10,463 bases of DNA, from contig CAOKJJ010000174.1 in the NCBI GenBank assembly GCA_948468465.1, forward strand, positions 1-10,463. The letters run 5' to 3'. Position numbers and translations under genes: made by a program. The notes under the pieces were generated by a model. That model was not told the origin of the DNA and ran no database searches. It saw only the letters and a list, made by a program, of their open reading frames with translations. This document shows positions 1 to 8,063 of the stretch, piece after piece (within the stretch, counting starts at the first letter, position 1; every line of letters starts with the position of its first letter). The DNA comes from an uncultured Eubacterium sp. Its GTDB lineage: Bacteria; Bacillota_A; Clostridia; Lachnospirales; Lachnospiraceae.

Positions 1-54
1 TGTTGCATAGTATTAAAATTTTGCCATTTTGCGCAAGAAATTGTTTTTAAGTTC

Positions 55-591
55 CTAAATTTGTATGCTCATAGAAAAATCATCATATATTCCAGCCGTA
101 ATTACTTCCTGAAAAGAATATGTCTCCATCGTCTTCTTTTCAAACCGATATACAAGAACAATCTCTTTTGGCGGATCAACGATCCAATATTCCCGCACGC
201 CTGCTTCCTTGTACTTAAAAAGCTTTGTATAGCAGTCCATCGTCCTGCTCGCCGGCGATATAATCTCGATTACCCAGTCCGGCGCGCCGTGGCATCCCTT
301 TTCATCCAGTTTATCAGTATCACAAATCACGCAAATGTCCGGCTCTACATAGTTGCTTTCATCCTGATTTAAAAATACGGCAAAGGGAGCTGCATACACT
401 TCACATGCGCCATTTTTACTGTCAATATAGTTTGCGACTGCCTGATGTATTCTGCTGCTTATTTTCTGATGTGTCCGGCCTGGAGGAGCCATATCGTAGA
501 TCTGCCCGTCGATCAGTTCCGCACGTTTTCCTTCCGGTAAATGATAGATATCTGCAATCGTATAATGATCCGTGTTCACCATTGCATCCAT
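55..591 (-). CDS. Uma2 family (DUF820) endonuclease-like protein
   Basis: This 178-residue protein has the hallmarks of the Uma2/DUF820 family, which adopts the PD-(D/E)XK restriction-endonuclease fold. Visible motifs are ELIDG (25-29), EPDI (83-86, putative metal-binding D85), WVIEIISP (106-113, putative catalytic E109), D119 with K123 four residues later, and GVREYWIVDP (131-140), which is very typical of the family. The length is close to the usual 180-200 residues. The first ATG is chosen because GGGAGG lies 8 nt upstream; a second Met at residue 4 is possible. The gene follows proA by 68 nt on the same strand and may be read from the same transcript past an inverted repeat. Uma2 proteins are widespread, often in many copies, and their substrates are mostly unknown. 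A nuclease role is inferred from the fold only, and a link to the condensin genes upstream is speculative. Confidence 0.9.
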   Translation of the reverse strand: MDAMVNTDHYTIADIYHLPEGKRAELIDGQIYDMAPPGRTHQKISSRIHQAVANYIDSKNGACEVYAAPFAVFLNQDESNYVEPDICVICDTDKLDEKGCHGAPDWVIEIISPASRTMDCYTKLFKYKEAGVREYWIVDPPKEIVLVYRFEKKTMETYSFQEVITAGIYDDFSMSIQI

Positions 592-599
592 TCTGATTT

Positions 600-605
600 C
601 CTCCC
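600..605 (-). promoter_or_regulatory. Ribosome binding site of the Uma2 gene
   Basis: On the minus strand GGGAGG stands 8 nt before the ATG at 591. It supports that ATG over the internal Met codon three codons later. Confidence 0.7.
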
Positions 606-612
606 GATTCCT

Positions 613-660
613 AGTACAGTGCTGTTTTCACCGTTAATTGCACAATGCAGCACTAGTACT
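613..660 (-). repeat. Imperfect hairpin between proA and the Uma2 gene
   Basis: Arms 613-624 and 648-660 are complementary over 12 bp with one bulged base (position 655), enclosing a 23-nt loop. The outer arm touches the first base of the proA stop codon at 660-662. No T-run follows in the minus direction, where the sequence goes straight into the Uma2 ribosome binding site, so it does not look like a Rho-independent terminator. It could stabilise the 3' end of the proBA message or limit read-through; this is inference. Confidence 0.55.
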
Positions 661-1925
661 TACTGCCGGATCTGTCCGTTTCCGCAGATCACATATTTAT
701 ACGTACACAGTTCCGCCAGCCCCATCGGTCCTCTGGCGTGCAGCTTTTGTGTGGAAATGCCCATCTCGCAGCCGAGTCCGAATTCACCGCCGTCTGTAAA
801 TCGCGTCGATGCGTTTACATATACGGCCGCGCTGTCTACTGCTGCTGTAAACTGTTCTGCCGCTTTCTGATCAGCGGTTACAATTGCCTCGCTGTGTCCG
901 GTGGAATGCTGATTGATATGTTCGATCGCGTCTTCCACATGATCTACGATTTTTACACCAAGGATATAATCTAAAAATTCTGTATCAAAATCTGCTTCTC
1001 CTGCCGGTGTTCCCTGGATTATAGCTGCCGATTCTGCGTCCAGCCTCAGTTCCACCGGCTGTTTTCCTGCTTCCTCGCGTTTTTGGCATAATGACTCCCG
1101 CAGCATCGGCAGAAACTGAGCCGCAATGTCTCTGTGCACCAGACAGACTTCCTGTGCATTGCATACGCTTGGCCGGCTCGTTTTTGCATTTTCAATAATC
1201 CTGACCGCCATTTCCAGATCTGCCGCTTTATCTACATATACGTGGCAGATTCCTGTTCCGGTCTGGATGCATGGCACTGTAGCATGCTCCACGCAGGAAC
1301 GGATCAGCCCCTTTCCGCCCCTTGGAATCAGAAGGTCGATAAACCCCTCCGCCGTCATCAGTTCATTGGCGCTTACGCGCGAGGTATCTTCAATCAGATT
1401 CACTGCTGTCCGCGGCATGCCTGCCTCTTCCAGCCCGATCTGCATCGCTTCTACGATCGCGTGGCATGTGCGCCAGGCTTCTTTGCCGCCGCGCAGCACA
1501 CAGACATTTCCGCTTTTGACTGCCAGTGCAGCCGCATCGCTGGTGACATTCGGACGGCTTTCATAGATAATCGCAATCACTCCCATCGGAACTGATGTTT
1601 TGCGTATCGTCATTCCATTCGGGCGCACAATTTCTGACAGCACCTTTCCTACCGGGTCATCCAGCTTTGCAACTTCACGAATCCCTTCCGCCATTCCCGC
1701 GATCCGTTTTTCATCCAGCATCAGGCGATCCAGCATGACATCCGAAATCGTGCCTTTGGCTGCTGCCAGATCCTGCTTATTCGCTTCCAGGATCCTCACC
1801 ATATGATCTTGTTTTACGAGCGCATCCGCCATCTTGTACAGCGCCATATTTTTCCGGTCCGCGTCCGCCAGCATCAGTGCTGTTTTGGATTCTTTTGCCT
1901 GAATTAATATCTCCTGTGTTGTCAT
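660..1925 (-). CDS. proA: Glutamate-5-semialdehyde dehydrogenase (gamma-glutamyl phosphate reductase)
   Basis: ProA is the second enzyme of proline biosynthesis. It reduces gamma-glutamyl phosphate with NADPH to glutamate-5-semialdehyde, which cyclises to pyrroline-5-carboxylate. The 421-residue length is standard for this aldehyde-dehydrogenase superfamily member. Visible signatures are VIYESRPN-like residues (YESRPNVT, 121-128), VLRGGKEA (143-150), LIPRGGKGL (199-207), the catalytic cysteine C255 in SVCNAQE (253-259), and the C-terminal family block from NASTRFTDGG (371-380) through GLGCEMGISTQ to HARGPMGL (396-403). The start overlaps the proB stop by 4 nt (ATGA), with an AGGAG site inside the end of proB, so the two are translationally coupled. 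ProB and ProA work as partners because the acyl phosphate is labile. The last step, ProC, is not in this window. The identification is essentially certain. Confidence 0.98.
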   Translation of the reverse strand: MTTQEILIQAKESKTALMLADADRKNMALYKMADALVKQDHMVRILEANKQDLAAAKGTISDVMLDRLMLDEKRIAGMAEGIREVAKLDDPVGKVLSEIVRPNGMTIRKTSVPMGVIAIIYESRPNVTSDAAALAVKSGNVCVLRGGKEAWRTCHAIVEAMQIGLEEAGMPRTAVNLIEDTSRVSANELMTAEGFIDLLIPRGGKGLIRSCVEHATVPCIQTGTGICHVYVDKAADLEMAVRIIENAKTSRPSVCNAQEVCLVHRDIAAQFLPMLRESLCQKREEAGKQPVELRLDAESAAIIQGTPAGEADFDTEFLDYILGVKIVDHVEDAIEHINQHSTGHSEAIVTADQKAAEQFTAAVDSAAVYVNASTRFTDGGEFGLGCEMGISTQKLHARGPMGLAELCTYKYVICGNGQIRQ

Positions 1926-2698
1926 AAAGCAGTCTCCTTTCCAAGAAACCGTGTTCCTACTGATTCGCCTTCTACAATATTGTACAGCTTGCGCGGTCTT
2001 GCTCCATTCGCAATGACCATATCAAAGCCATGCTCCATAGCGATCTTGGCAGCATGCAGCTTTGTGATCATTCCTCCTGTTCCAAGTCCGCTGCCTTCCC
2101 CTTCTGCAAGCTCTTGGATCTCCGGCGTCAATTCCATAACGAGCGGAATCAGCTTTGCGTCGTCGCATTTATGCGGATCTTTTGTATATAATCCGTCAAT
2201 ATCACTGAGCAGAATAAGCAAATCCGCATTTACGCTGCACGCAACCATAGCCGCCAGCGTATCATTCTCGCCAACTGAAATCTCATCCGTGGCAATCGTG
2301 TCATTCTCATTCACAACCGGAATTACCCCAAATTCGATCAGGCGCAAAATCGTATTTTCAAAATTCTTTTTTCTGTTTTCATGTGTAAAGTCATCGCCTG
2401 TCAGAAGAATCTGTCCGACAATATGGTTGTATTCCCCAAACAGTTTGTCATACGTATACATCAGCTCACATTGCCCTACCGAAGCCGCCGCCTGTTTCGT
2501 CGGCATATCTTCTGGCCTGCTTTTTAAGGAAAGTCTTCCGACTCCCATCCCAATGGCTCCGGAGGATACGAGCACGATCTCATGTCCGGCGTTTTTTAAA
2601 TCACTCAATGTCTTTACCATTATTTCCACATGCCGGATATCCAGGCATCCGGTCGGATACGCCAGTGTAGACGTCCCTACTTTCACTACAATTCGCAT
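1922..2698 (-). CDS. proB: Glutamate 5-kinase, short form without PUA domain
   Basis: ProB phosphorylates glutamate with ATP to gamma-glutamyl phosphate, the committed and usually proline-inhibited step of proline synthesis. From the ATG at 2698 the protein is 258 residues, an amino-acid-kinase fold. Motifs: VVKVGTSTL (4-12), LVSSGAIGMG (43-52), VVNENDT (128-134), LLSDIDGLYTKDP (163-175) and GTGGMITKLHAAKIA (206-220). The protein ends right after the kinase domain; the C-terminal PUA domain of the E. coli enzyme (367 residues) is absent, as in a number of Firmicutes. A longer reading frame from 2755 would overlap the SMC gene and add 19 residues that do not resemble the family; the start at 2698 has GGAAAGGA upstream and begins exactly at the conserved strand. 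It lies 31 nt after jetC without an evident terminator, so it is probably co-transcribed with the condensin genes. Confidence 0.97.
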   Translation of the reverse strand: MRIVVKVGTSTLAYPTGCLDIRHVEIMVKTLSDLKNAGHEIVLVSSGAIGMGVGRLSLKSRPEDMPTKQAAASVGQCELMYTYDKLFGEYNHIVGQILLTGDDFTHENRKKNFENTILRLIEFGVIPVVNENDTIATDEISVGENDTLAAMVACSVNADLLILLSDIDGLYTKDPHKCDDAKLIPLVMELTPEIQELAEGEGSGLGTGGMITKLHAAKIAMEHGFDMVIANGARPRKLYNIVEGESVGTRFLGKETAL

Positions 2699-2708
2699 TA
2701 TTATAGAT

Positions 2709-2716
2709 TCCTTTCC
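2709..2716 (-). promoter_or_regulatory. Ribosome binding site deciding the proB start
   Basis: GGAAAGGA on the minus strand sits 10 nt before the ATG at 2698, in the gap between the jetC stop (2730) and proB. It supports the internal start over the upstream ATG at 2755, which lies inside jetC. Confidence 0.7.
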
Positions 2717-2729
2717 AAAGCGTGTTTCG

Positions 2730-5700
2730 CTAAAATAACAATTCCTGCTGTCCAAGCACTTCTATCTGGGATACCAGCATCGTATCCGGCTCTGTGCCGC
2801 GCATATGCTCCGCCTTTAAATAATGCATGCCATTGCGCAGGCTTGCCGCTATCAGATTCAGTATATAAATGTTATCGAACCTGTTGTAAATGGACTCTCC
2901 GCCCAGGCCCGACAGACAAATCAGCTGTGTATTTGACTTTTTTGCCACATCCATCAACGGTTTTAATAAATGAGAGGCATTCGTCTGTGCAAACGGGTTA
3001 TCCATCAGCAATACTTTTCCCTCGTTGTTGTCTGCAAACAAATCCGATGCATCCCGGCGCATGTAATACAGCAGACTTGTTAAAATAATAAATGCGGATA
3101 AAAATCCTTCTCCGCCGGAATTGCGTGCTACCTGTGACCATGCAATCTCATATTGGCGCTGCGCTTCGATTTTGTGCAGACGTATCTGTACTGACGCGAT
3201 GCCTACCACAACGTCGAACAGATTTTTCGTCGTTACACGAGTTCCGATATATTCCTGCGCATTTTCATTTTGTTCCAGCAGTTCGATGCCTTTATGTGTA
3301 AGTTCCTCCATAAAATCCTGGATTTTAATCTGATACAGGTTCTCATTTTCTTCCCAGTCTGGAAGCTTGATTTTTAACATTCTTACGTTTTTGTCCCGAA
3401 TCGTAATCGTAGAATTCTGGTCAATGCGTCCAAGGTTTTGATGCACCTCATGCACATACTCCTCCAGCAGCTCCGCAATCCTGTTTTTTTCTTCTTCCAC
3501 TACGGATATATCAACCTGAATCTTTTCCATCAGGTTCTCATAAGACTGCAGCGTTGTATGGAGCTGACGCAGCACCTGTCCGGCATGATCGGTCAGCGAC
3601 AGCATCGCTTCGATTGGCTTTCTGTAAAAATCCTCCGAAAAAGCTTCCCTGCGCACCATCTGATTTAATAACCCTGTCAGCTCGTCTTTCTGCTGCTGTC
3701 TGCGCTCTTTACAAAGATTATAATCTCTCACGAGCATCCCTTTTTTACGCCGCAGCTCTTCTCCTGACATCCGCTCCAATGCCTCCTGCAGCTTTGCAAT
3801 CATTTTCGCTGACAGATGTCCACCGGAATCCTCCGGCTGTCCTTCCAAAGCATCTTTCTCACTTTTTATAGATTCCCATAGTTTTTGTTCTTCTTTGGAC
3901 AAAGCCATATCTGAAAAAACAATATCCGATTCCAGCCCATGCAGCAGCATCTTCCATAACTGCTGTTCATCTTCCGGCAAATACTCCATATACTCCGCAA
4001 GGGCAGTCAAATGCGCATCATACCACTCCATGCGCTTTTGTTCGTTCTGCTGCGCCTCATCCAGTTCTTTGCACTTATAATCCTTTTTTTCCATCTCCGC
4101 TTCAAAGTCGACCGGCTGTATTTCTTCTTTTGGCAAAGGCTGGGCCTGCCGGCATTTTTCCATCAGCGCCTTTTTTTGCTGCTCCAGCCGCTGGCTTGCA
4201 AGCGCAGCGTTTTTATCCGCTTCATTCCACTGCGCTTTTTTCAGCTCATACTGCTGCTCACGCACCGCCAAAAGCTGTTCCTGGTATTCCTCCGCCTTAC
4301 TGTCATACGCAGTCTGTTTCCACTCTCCGTCAGCCAGCCTGTATTTTTTCTGCCGTCTTGCAAGCTCTCTTGCAATTTTTCGTTCCTTTTCCCGCGCGCT
4401 TTGCAGCAGATGTTCAATCTCTTGCTGACGCAGCGAAATCTGGCTGGTGATGGCATAGTAACGGTTTTCCAGATCTTCCACTTTTCCTTCTGCCTGCCGC
4501 GTCTTTTCATACTGCTGATAACAAGCCGCTTTTTCAGCCAATTGCTCTGCAAGCCGTCTGCTGCTTTCCAGCTCTATTTCCTGCTTTCTGGCACGTTCCC
4601 TTAATTTCGCGGCCGTATTTTCCGCAAGCTGTCCTTTCTCCTTTGTAACCGCCAGATCATGCTGCAGTGCTTCCAGCTGCTGCTTCTGCTGCAAATAAGC
4701 CTCGTATGCCTGATGCAGTCCCTTTAAATCGTCCAATCTGCGTTCTTTGACACTCTGGCTGCGGACGTTTTCCTGAATCTGATGCTGCAGTTTCTGCAGC
4801 CTTTCTGCCAGCTGGCGGACTTCTTCTCTTTGCTTTTCAACTTTTTTGGAGATCTGTTCCAGCTCGTCCGCAGTCTGCTTTTGTTTCTGCTGCGCCTGTT
4901 CCTGCAGCTGTTTCGTTACGGTCTGACTGCGCAGCTGTTCTTTCTTTTCAAAATACTCCTCGTATTCCTGCCGCCGGATCTGTATCTGTTCTTTTTTATT
5001 CGCAATCTCACGTTCTTTTTCAGCCGCCATCTGTCTGAGCTTCTCTTCATTTAACAGATGTTCGTTAAACAGCATATAAAAGCTCACGTGTTCCATATGC
5101 ACAACCGGATGTTTTTCTTTGTCCTGCGGCTGTTCCAGCTGTTCCCTTACCATCAGCGGTATTGGAAACGAGGTATACGGCAGCTCCTTTTCCTGTTTTT
5201 TTGCGTCTGCGCCTTTTAGTTTGTCCATATCCCGTTCGGACAGCAGCAGCGCATACGGCAGAAACGGATAGCTGCGGACTAATTTCTGATTTTGTTCTTC
5301 TGTATACTGATTTTTTTTAAGCCATTCCATCCCATAGACATACGAGATCCCAAGGTCGTCCAGCAGCTTTTCAAACGTCTCCGGCAGTTCCAGCACCCGG
5401 CCCTGTGTCAGCCTCTGATATTCTTTTTCAAGCAGGTCTTCTTCTTTTTCCAGATTCCGCTTTGCCCACTCGATTTCAGACAGCTTACGCTGCGCCGTAT
5501 GCAGGATCTTTTCCATATCATATAAAACTGTTTCATCCAGTCCAAAATATCGAATCAGCTTCCGCCGTTCTTTCAGTTCCTGCTCATACTGCCTGCATAC
5601 TTCTTTTGCCTGTTCGAGCTGCTGCTCTTTTTGCATCTGCATGCGGCTGGCATCTTCCAGATTTCTCTCGCTTTCTTTCTGCTGCCAGCTGCCTTCCTCG

Positions 5701-7322
5701 GCATCCTTCTGCATTTTTTGATAATTCTTTTTCAGCTCATCCAGTTCTTTTTCATATTCCTGCAGCTTTATTTCAAGTGCCGCAGGCTCATATTCCCCAA
5801 GAATATTCCGCACAAATGGCGGCTCATACCTCTGATTATATGCTTCTTCTTTTGTATCATACTCCTGAATTTTGGCCTGTACACTGCCAATGTGCGTACT
5901 TAGCTCCAGCACTTTGGCACGATATGTTTCTGTCTTTGCCGTTTCCTCTGCAATCTTTTCCTGTATCCCTGCCAGCTGCTGTTCATATGTTTTTATCTGC
6001 TCCTGCTGCCTGCCGCATTCCGACTCGTAATGTATCCGCAGCGTATAGCCCAGCTGTTCCCGCTCCTGTCCAAAGTCCTGTTCCTTTTGATTCAGCACCT
6101 CCAGCTGCTGCTCATATCGTGCGCAGTCCGCACTCTGCTCCTCTAACTCCTGCTGCTGTCTGGCACAGTCCAAAAGATGCAGCATATGCTTTGTCTGTTC
6201 ATATTCCCGTTCTTTTTCATCCCGTTCCAACTGAACCATCTCGCGGTTGGCACGGCAGAACTTCTCTGTCTCCATCGCTTCATAGACGGCTTTGGAAACC
6301 TGCTGATACTTTAAATGGGCAATGTCCGCTAAAACCTGCTGCTTTTTTTGCTCTATCTCATCACCGTTTTTCTGCGCCGTACGCTTCGCTGCCCCCAGCT
6401 GCCATAAAAAAATGCCGATCTGCTCCTGCTGCAGCTGAAGTTCGTTTTCCACTACTTCATATTGCTTTGCAGTCTCCCTGACGCCCTCTGACTCCTGCGA
6501 AAACTGACGGATCATATCTCTGCGCTGTATTTTTGACCGATTATCTTTGTACTGACCGATATATTTTTCCAAAATATTCTGAAATTCTTTCATCCGGTCT
6601 TTATCTTTATTCAGCTTGCTCGCCACCGCATCCAGCAGCCATTTTTCCACAAGCCCTTTCTCATCCCTGCAGTCCGCAAACAAATCCGACAGCCCGGACT
6701 CTTTCAGGTTCACTTTTTTCATAATCGTTTCCCATTCCTTATAGTGAATCTGATATTCCATCAGCTTGTCAAAATACTGCCTGGACTGTGCGCTGTTATT
6801 CATATCATAGCTGAAAAACTTCACCGACGCGTCTTTTTTATAGCTGTCAAACAGCTGTCTGCACGCAACAAAGTTTTTCAGCGACATTTCCTTTTTCCCT
6901 TTCTCCACAACCGGCAGATGATTGATATCGTGCGCGCACGACGTCCGATATTCACTGATAAACTGTATGATCTCCAACGCTTCATCAGACGCTTCCGCCG
7001 TATCCGAACCGATCTCCTGGCGTCTGCGCACCATCATCCCGGTCATCACATACCCAGCACCATGGTCAAGCACCCATTCCACAAGAATAAACGTCGGCTT
7101 GGCCGTCGTAAAATAGCTTTCAAACGGCCGCTCCTTTGCGTCCCGGTAACGCTTATGGACAAACGGCGCCATCACCATCTGTACAAGCACCGATTTTCCT
7201 CCGCCATTGCACAGCGACAGCAGCGTACTCTCCCCATTCAAGTGAAATGTCTCATCACTGATCCGGATAGTATTATTATTATAATTCAGGTTAATCAATC
7301 GGATGGCGTTGATTTTACTCAT
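2730..7322 (-). CDS. jetC: JetC/MukB-like SMC ATPase of a Wadjet-type condensin
   Basis: A 1530-residue SMC-like ATPase, about the size of E. coli MukB (1486). The N-terminal head carries a Walker A motif, LCNGGGKS (37-44). The C-terminal head has an ABC signature, NSGGEGFLSAF (around 1401-1411), and a Walker B strand, KVLLMDNPF, with D1441. Between the heads are two long Gln/Glu/Lys/Arg-rich coiled-coil arms (about 240-640 and 760-1330), separated by a globular stretch (about 641-756) rich in Pro, Tyr and Leu that is placed like a hinge. Family knowledge: such proteins dimerise at the hinge, engage heads with ATP, and with a kleisin and a MukE-like subunit extrude DNA loops; in Wadjet (JetABCD/MksBEFG) this detects circular plasmids, which JetD then cuts. 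Odd points: the residue after the Walker B aspartate is Asn, where SMC proteins usually have the catalytic Glu, and no jetD follows. The start overlaps jetB by ATGA and has AGAGGAGG 7 nt upstream. The SMC class is certain; the JetC assignment rests largely on the neighbours. Confidence 0.87.
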   Translation of the reverse strand: MSKINAIRLINLNYNNNTIRISDETFHLNGESTLLSLCNGGGKSVLVQMVMAPFVHKRYRDAKERPFESYFTTAKPTFILVEWVLDHGAGYVMTGMMVRRRQEIGSDTAEASDEALEIIQFISEYRTSCAHDINHLPVVEKGKKEMSLKNFVACRQLFDSYKKDASVKFFSYDMNNSAQSRQYFDKLMEYQIHYKEWETIMKKVNLKESGLSDLFADCRDEKGLVEKWLLDAVASKLNKDKDRMKEFQNILEKYIGQYKDNRSKIQRRDMIRQFSQESEGVRETAKQYEVVENELQLQQEQIGIFLWQLGAAKRTAQKNGDEIEQKKQQVLADIAHLKYQQVSKAVYEAMETEKFCRANREMVQLERDEKEREYEQTKHMLHLLDCARQQQELEEQSADCARYEQQLEVLNQKEQDFGQEREQLGYTLRIHYESECGRQQEQIKTYEQQLAGIQEKIAEETAKTETYRAKVLELSTHIGSVQAKIQEYDTKEEAYNQRYEPPFVRNILGEYEPAALEIKLQEYEKELDELKKNYQKMQKDAEEGSWQQKESERNLEDASRMQMQKEQQLEQAKEVCRQYEQELKERRKLIRYFGLDETVLYDMEKILHTAQRKLSEIEWAKRNLEKEEDLLEKEYQRLTQGRVLELPETFEKLLDDLGISYVYGMEWLKKNQYTEEQNQKLVRSYPFLPYALLLSERDMDKLKGADAKKQEKELPYTSFPIPLMVREQLEQPQDKEKHPVVHMEHVSFYMLFNEHLLNEEKLRQMAAEKEREIANKKEQIQIRRQEYEEYFEKKEQLRSQTVTKQLQEQAQQKQKQTADELEQISKKVEKQREEVRQLAERLQKLQHQIQENVRSQSVKERRLDDLKGLHQAYEAYLQQKQQLEALQHDLAVTKEKGQLAENTAAKLRERARKQEIELESSRRLAEQLAEKAACYQQYEKTRQAEGKVEDLENRYYAITSQISLRQQEIEHLLQSAREKERKIARELARRQKKYRLADGEWKQTAYDSKAEEYQEQLLAVREQQYELKKAQWNEADKNAALASQRLEQQKKALMEKCRQAQPLPKEEIQPVDFEAEMEKKDYKCKELDEAQQNEQKRMEWYDAHLTALAEYMEYLPEDEQQLWKMLLHGLESDIVFSDMALSKEEQKLWESIKSEKDALEGQPEDSGGHLSAKMIAKLQEALERMSGEELRRKKGMLVRDYNLCKERRQQQKDELTGLLNQMVRREAFSEDFYRKPIEAMLSLTDHAGQVLRQLHTTLQSYENLMEKIQVDISVVEEEKNRIAELLEEYVHEVHQNLGRIDQNSTITIRDKNVRMLKIKLPDWEENENLYQIKIQDFMEELTHKGIELLEQNENAQEYIGTRVTTKNLFDVVVGIASVQIRLHKIEAQRQYEIAWSQVARNSGGEGFLSAFIILTSLLYYMRRDASDLFADNNEGKVLLMDNPFAQTNASHLLKPLMDVAKKSNTQLICLSGLGGESIYNRFDNIYILNLIAASLRNGMHYLKAEHMRGTEPDTMLVSQIEVLGQQELLF

Positions 7323-8038
7323 TTTTTTGCCTCCTCTAATCCCAGCACCTGCCGCACCCGCAAATAGTGATTCTGATTCAGCAGATTCCAGTCTATAAAG
7401 TTATCCAGCTTTTTTGTCGTCTGGATCATCTCATCTTCTTCCACATATTCAATCAGGCCCTGCTTTTCCAAAAATTTTAATATATGGTGAAGAAACCCTT
7501 CCTTTGTCGTCTTTGCCTTTGAGCCTTTTTCATCAGACCGCAGCGCCTCATATGCCTCATACATATCCGCAAATGCAAGTCCCTGGTCCGCCTCAGGCTG
7601 CTCCCTGCTGTTCTGTGCTCCCGCTTTCAGATAAGCGCCGATGCTGTTTTGTATTTCTCCGACGCGCAGAAAGTCCCTCGCCTTGCTGCTCCTGCCCTGG
7701 CTGTCGTAAAACTCCACGAGCAGCGTTAATATGACAAACTGCGACAAAAAATAATCTCTGTCCGTTCCGCCTGATTTGCATAAAAGCGCTTTCAGCTGCG
7801 CTTTGGAAAAGCCCAGAAAATAATTTTCTTCCTTTGGAATCAGATAAATGACATCTCCGTAGCGTTCTATGCTGCTGCACGCGATTTCAGCCTGCGATTT
7901 CGCCAGATTCTGTATCTGTTCATTTTCCGCATATGCCTGGTACAACCTGTTTTCCGTCTCTTCACGAATCTCGTGATGTTCCAGCAGGTAATAAAATATT
8001 TCCTGGCTTATTCGAATTTCTTCAATTTCGTATGCCAT
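7319..8038 (-). CDS. jetB: JetB/MukE-like small condensin subunit
   Basis: A 239-residue soluble protein between the kleisin-like and SMC-like genes, the usual place of the MukE/JetB (KITE-type) subunit. Two stretches look like winged-helix units: about residues 60-112 (strand GDVIYLIPK followed by FSKAQLKALL and a hydrophobic helix FVILTLLVEF) and about 180-225 (helix GFLHHILKFLEKQGLIEYVE and the strand-like end ETTKKLD-type segment, here MIQTTKKLDNFIDWNLL). The linker at 138-175 is polar. I believe it matches the DUF6063 group often found beside JetA-like proteins in clostridia, but this needs a profile search. In MukBEF-type complexes this subunit dimerises on the kleisin and helps link it to the ATPase and DNA. 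It begins 25 nt after jetA, with GGGAG close to the ATG and AAAGGA further upstream, and its stop overlaps the jetC start by 4 nt. Confidence 0.7.
   Translation of the reverse strand: MAYEIEEIRISQEIFYYLLEHHEIREETENRLYQAYAENEQIQNLAKSQAEIACSSIERYGDVIYLIPKEENYFLGFSKAQLKALLCKSGGTDRDYFLSQFVILTLLVEFYDSQGRSSKARDFLRVGEIQNSIGAYLKAGAQNSREQPEADQGLAFADMYEAYEALRSDEKGSKAKTTKEGFLHHILKFLEKQGLIEYVEEDEMIQTTKKLDNFIDWNLLNQNHYLRVRQVLGLEEAKK
7330..7337 (-). promoter_or_regulatory. Ribosome binding site of jetC inside the jetB end
   Basis: AGAGGAGG on the minus strand lies 7 nt before the jetC ATG at 7322 and within the last codons of jetB. It is the strongest such site in the window, and together with the ATGA overlap it suggests coupled translation. 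Confidence 0.75.
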
Positions 8039-8063
8039 TACGCTCCCGCATCCTTTCTGATTT

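Noticed and set aside
1..54. Terminator after the Uma2 gene
   Set aside because: The region is AT-rich with a short TTGCGCAA palindrome, but the possible stem is only about 4 bp and no clear stem plus T-run is seen in the minus direction.
1980..2738. 252-codon plus-strand frame opposite proB
   Set aside because: It is a shadow of the well-conserved proB gene, with no ribosome binding site or family resemblance.
2699..2755. Longer proB start at the ATG at 2755
   Set aside because: It overlaps the jetC end and adds 19 residues with no match to glutamate kinases. The start at 2698 has a good ribosome binding site and begins at the conserved first strand.
4100..6300. Low-complexity CTG/CAG-rich tract as a DNA repeat
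   Set aside because: The ctg/cag richness follows from Gln- and Leu-rich coiled-coil codons of the SMC gene and is not a tandem repeat.
5405..6481. 358-codon plus-strand frame opposite the SMC gene
   Set aside because: It is antisense to an intact coiled-coil region. Its Ser/Ala/Pro/Leu-rich composition is what the opposite strand of Gln/Glu/Lys-rich codons gives.
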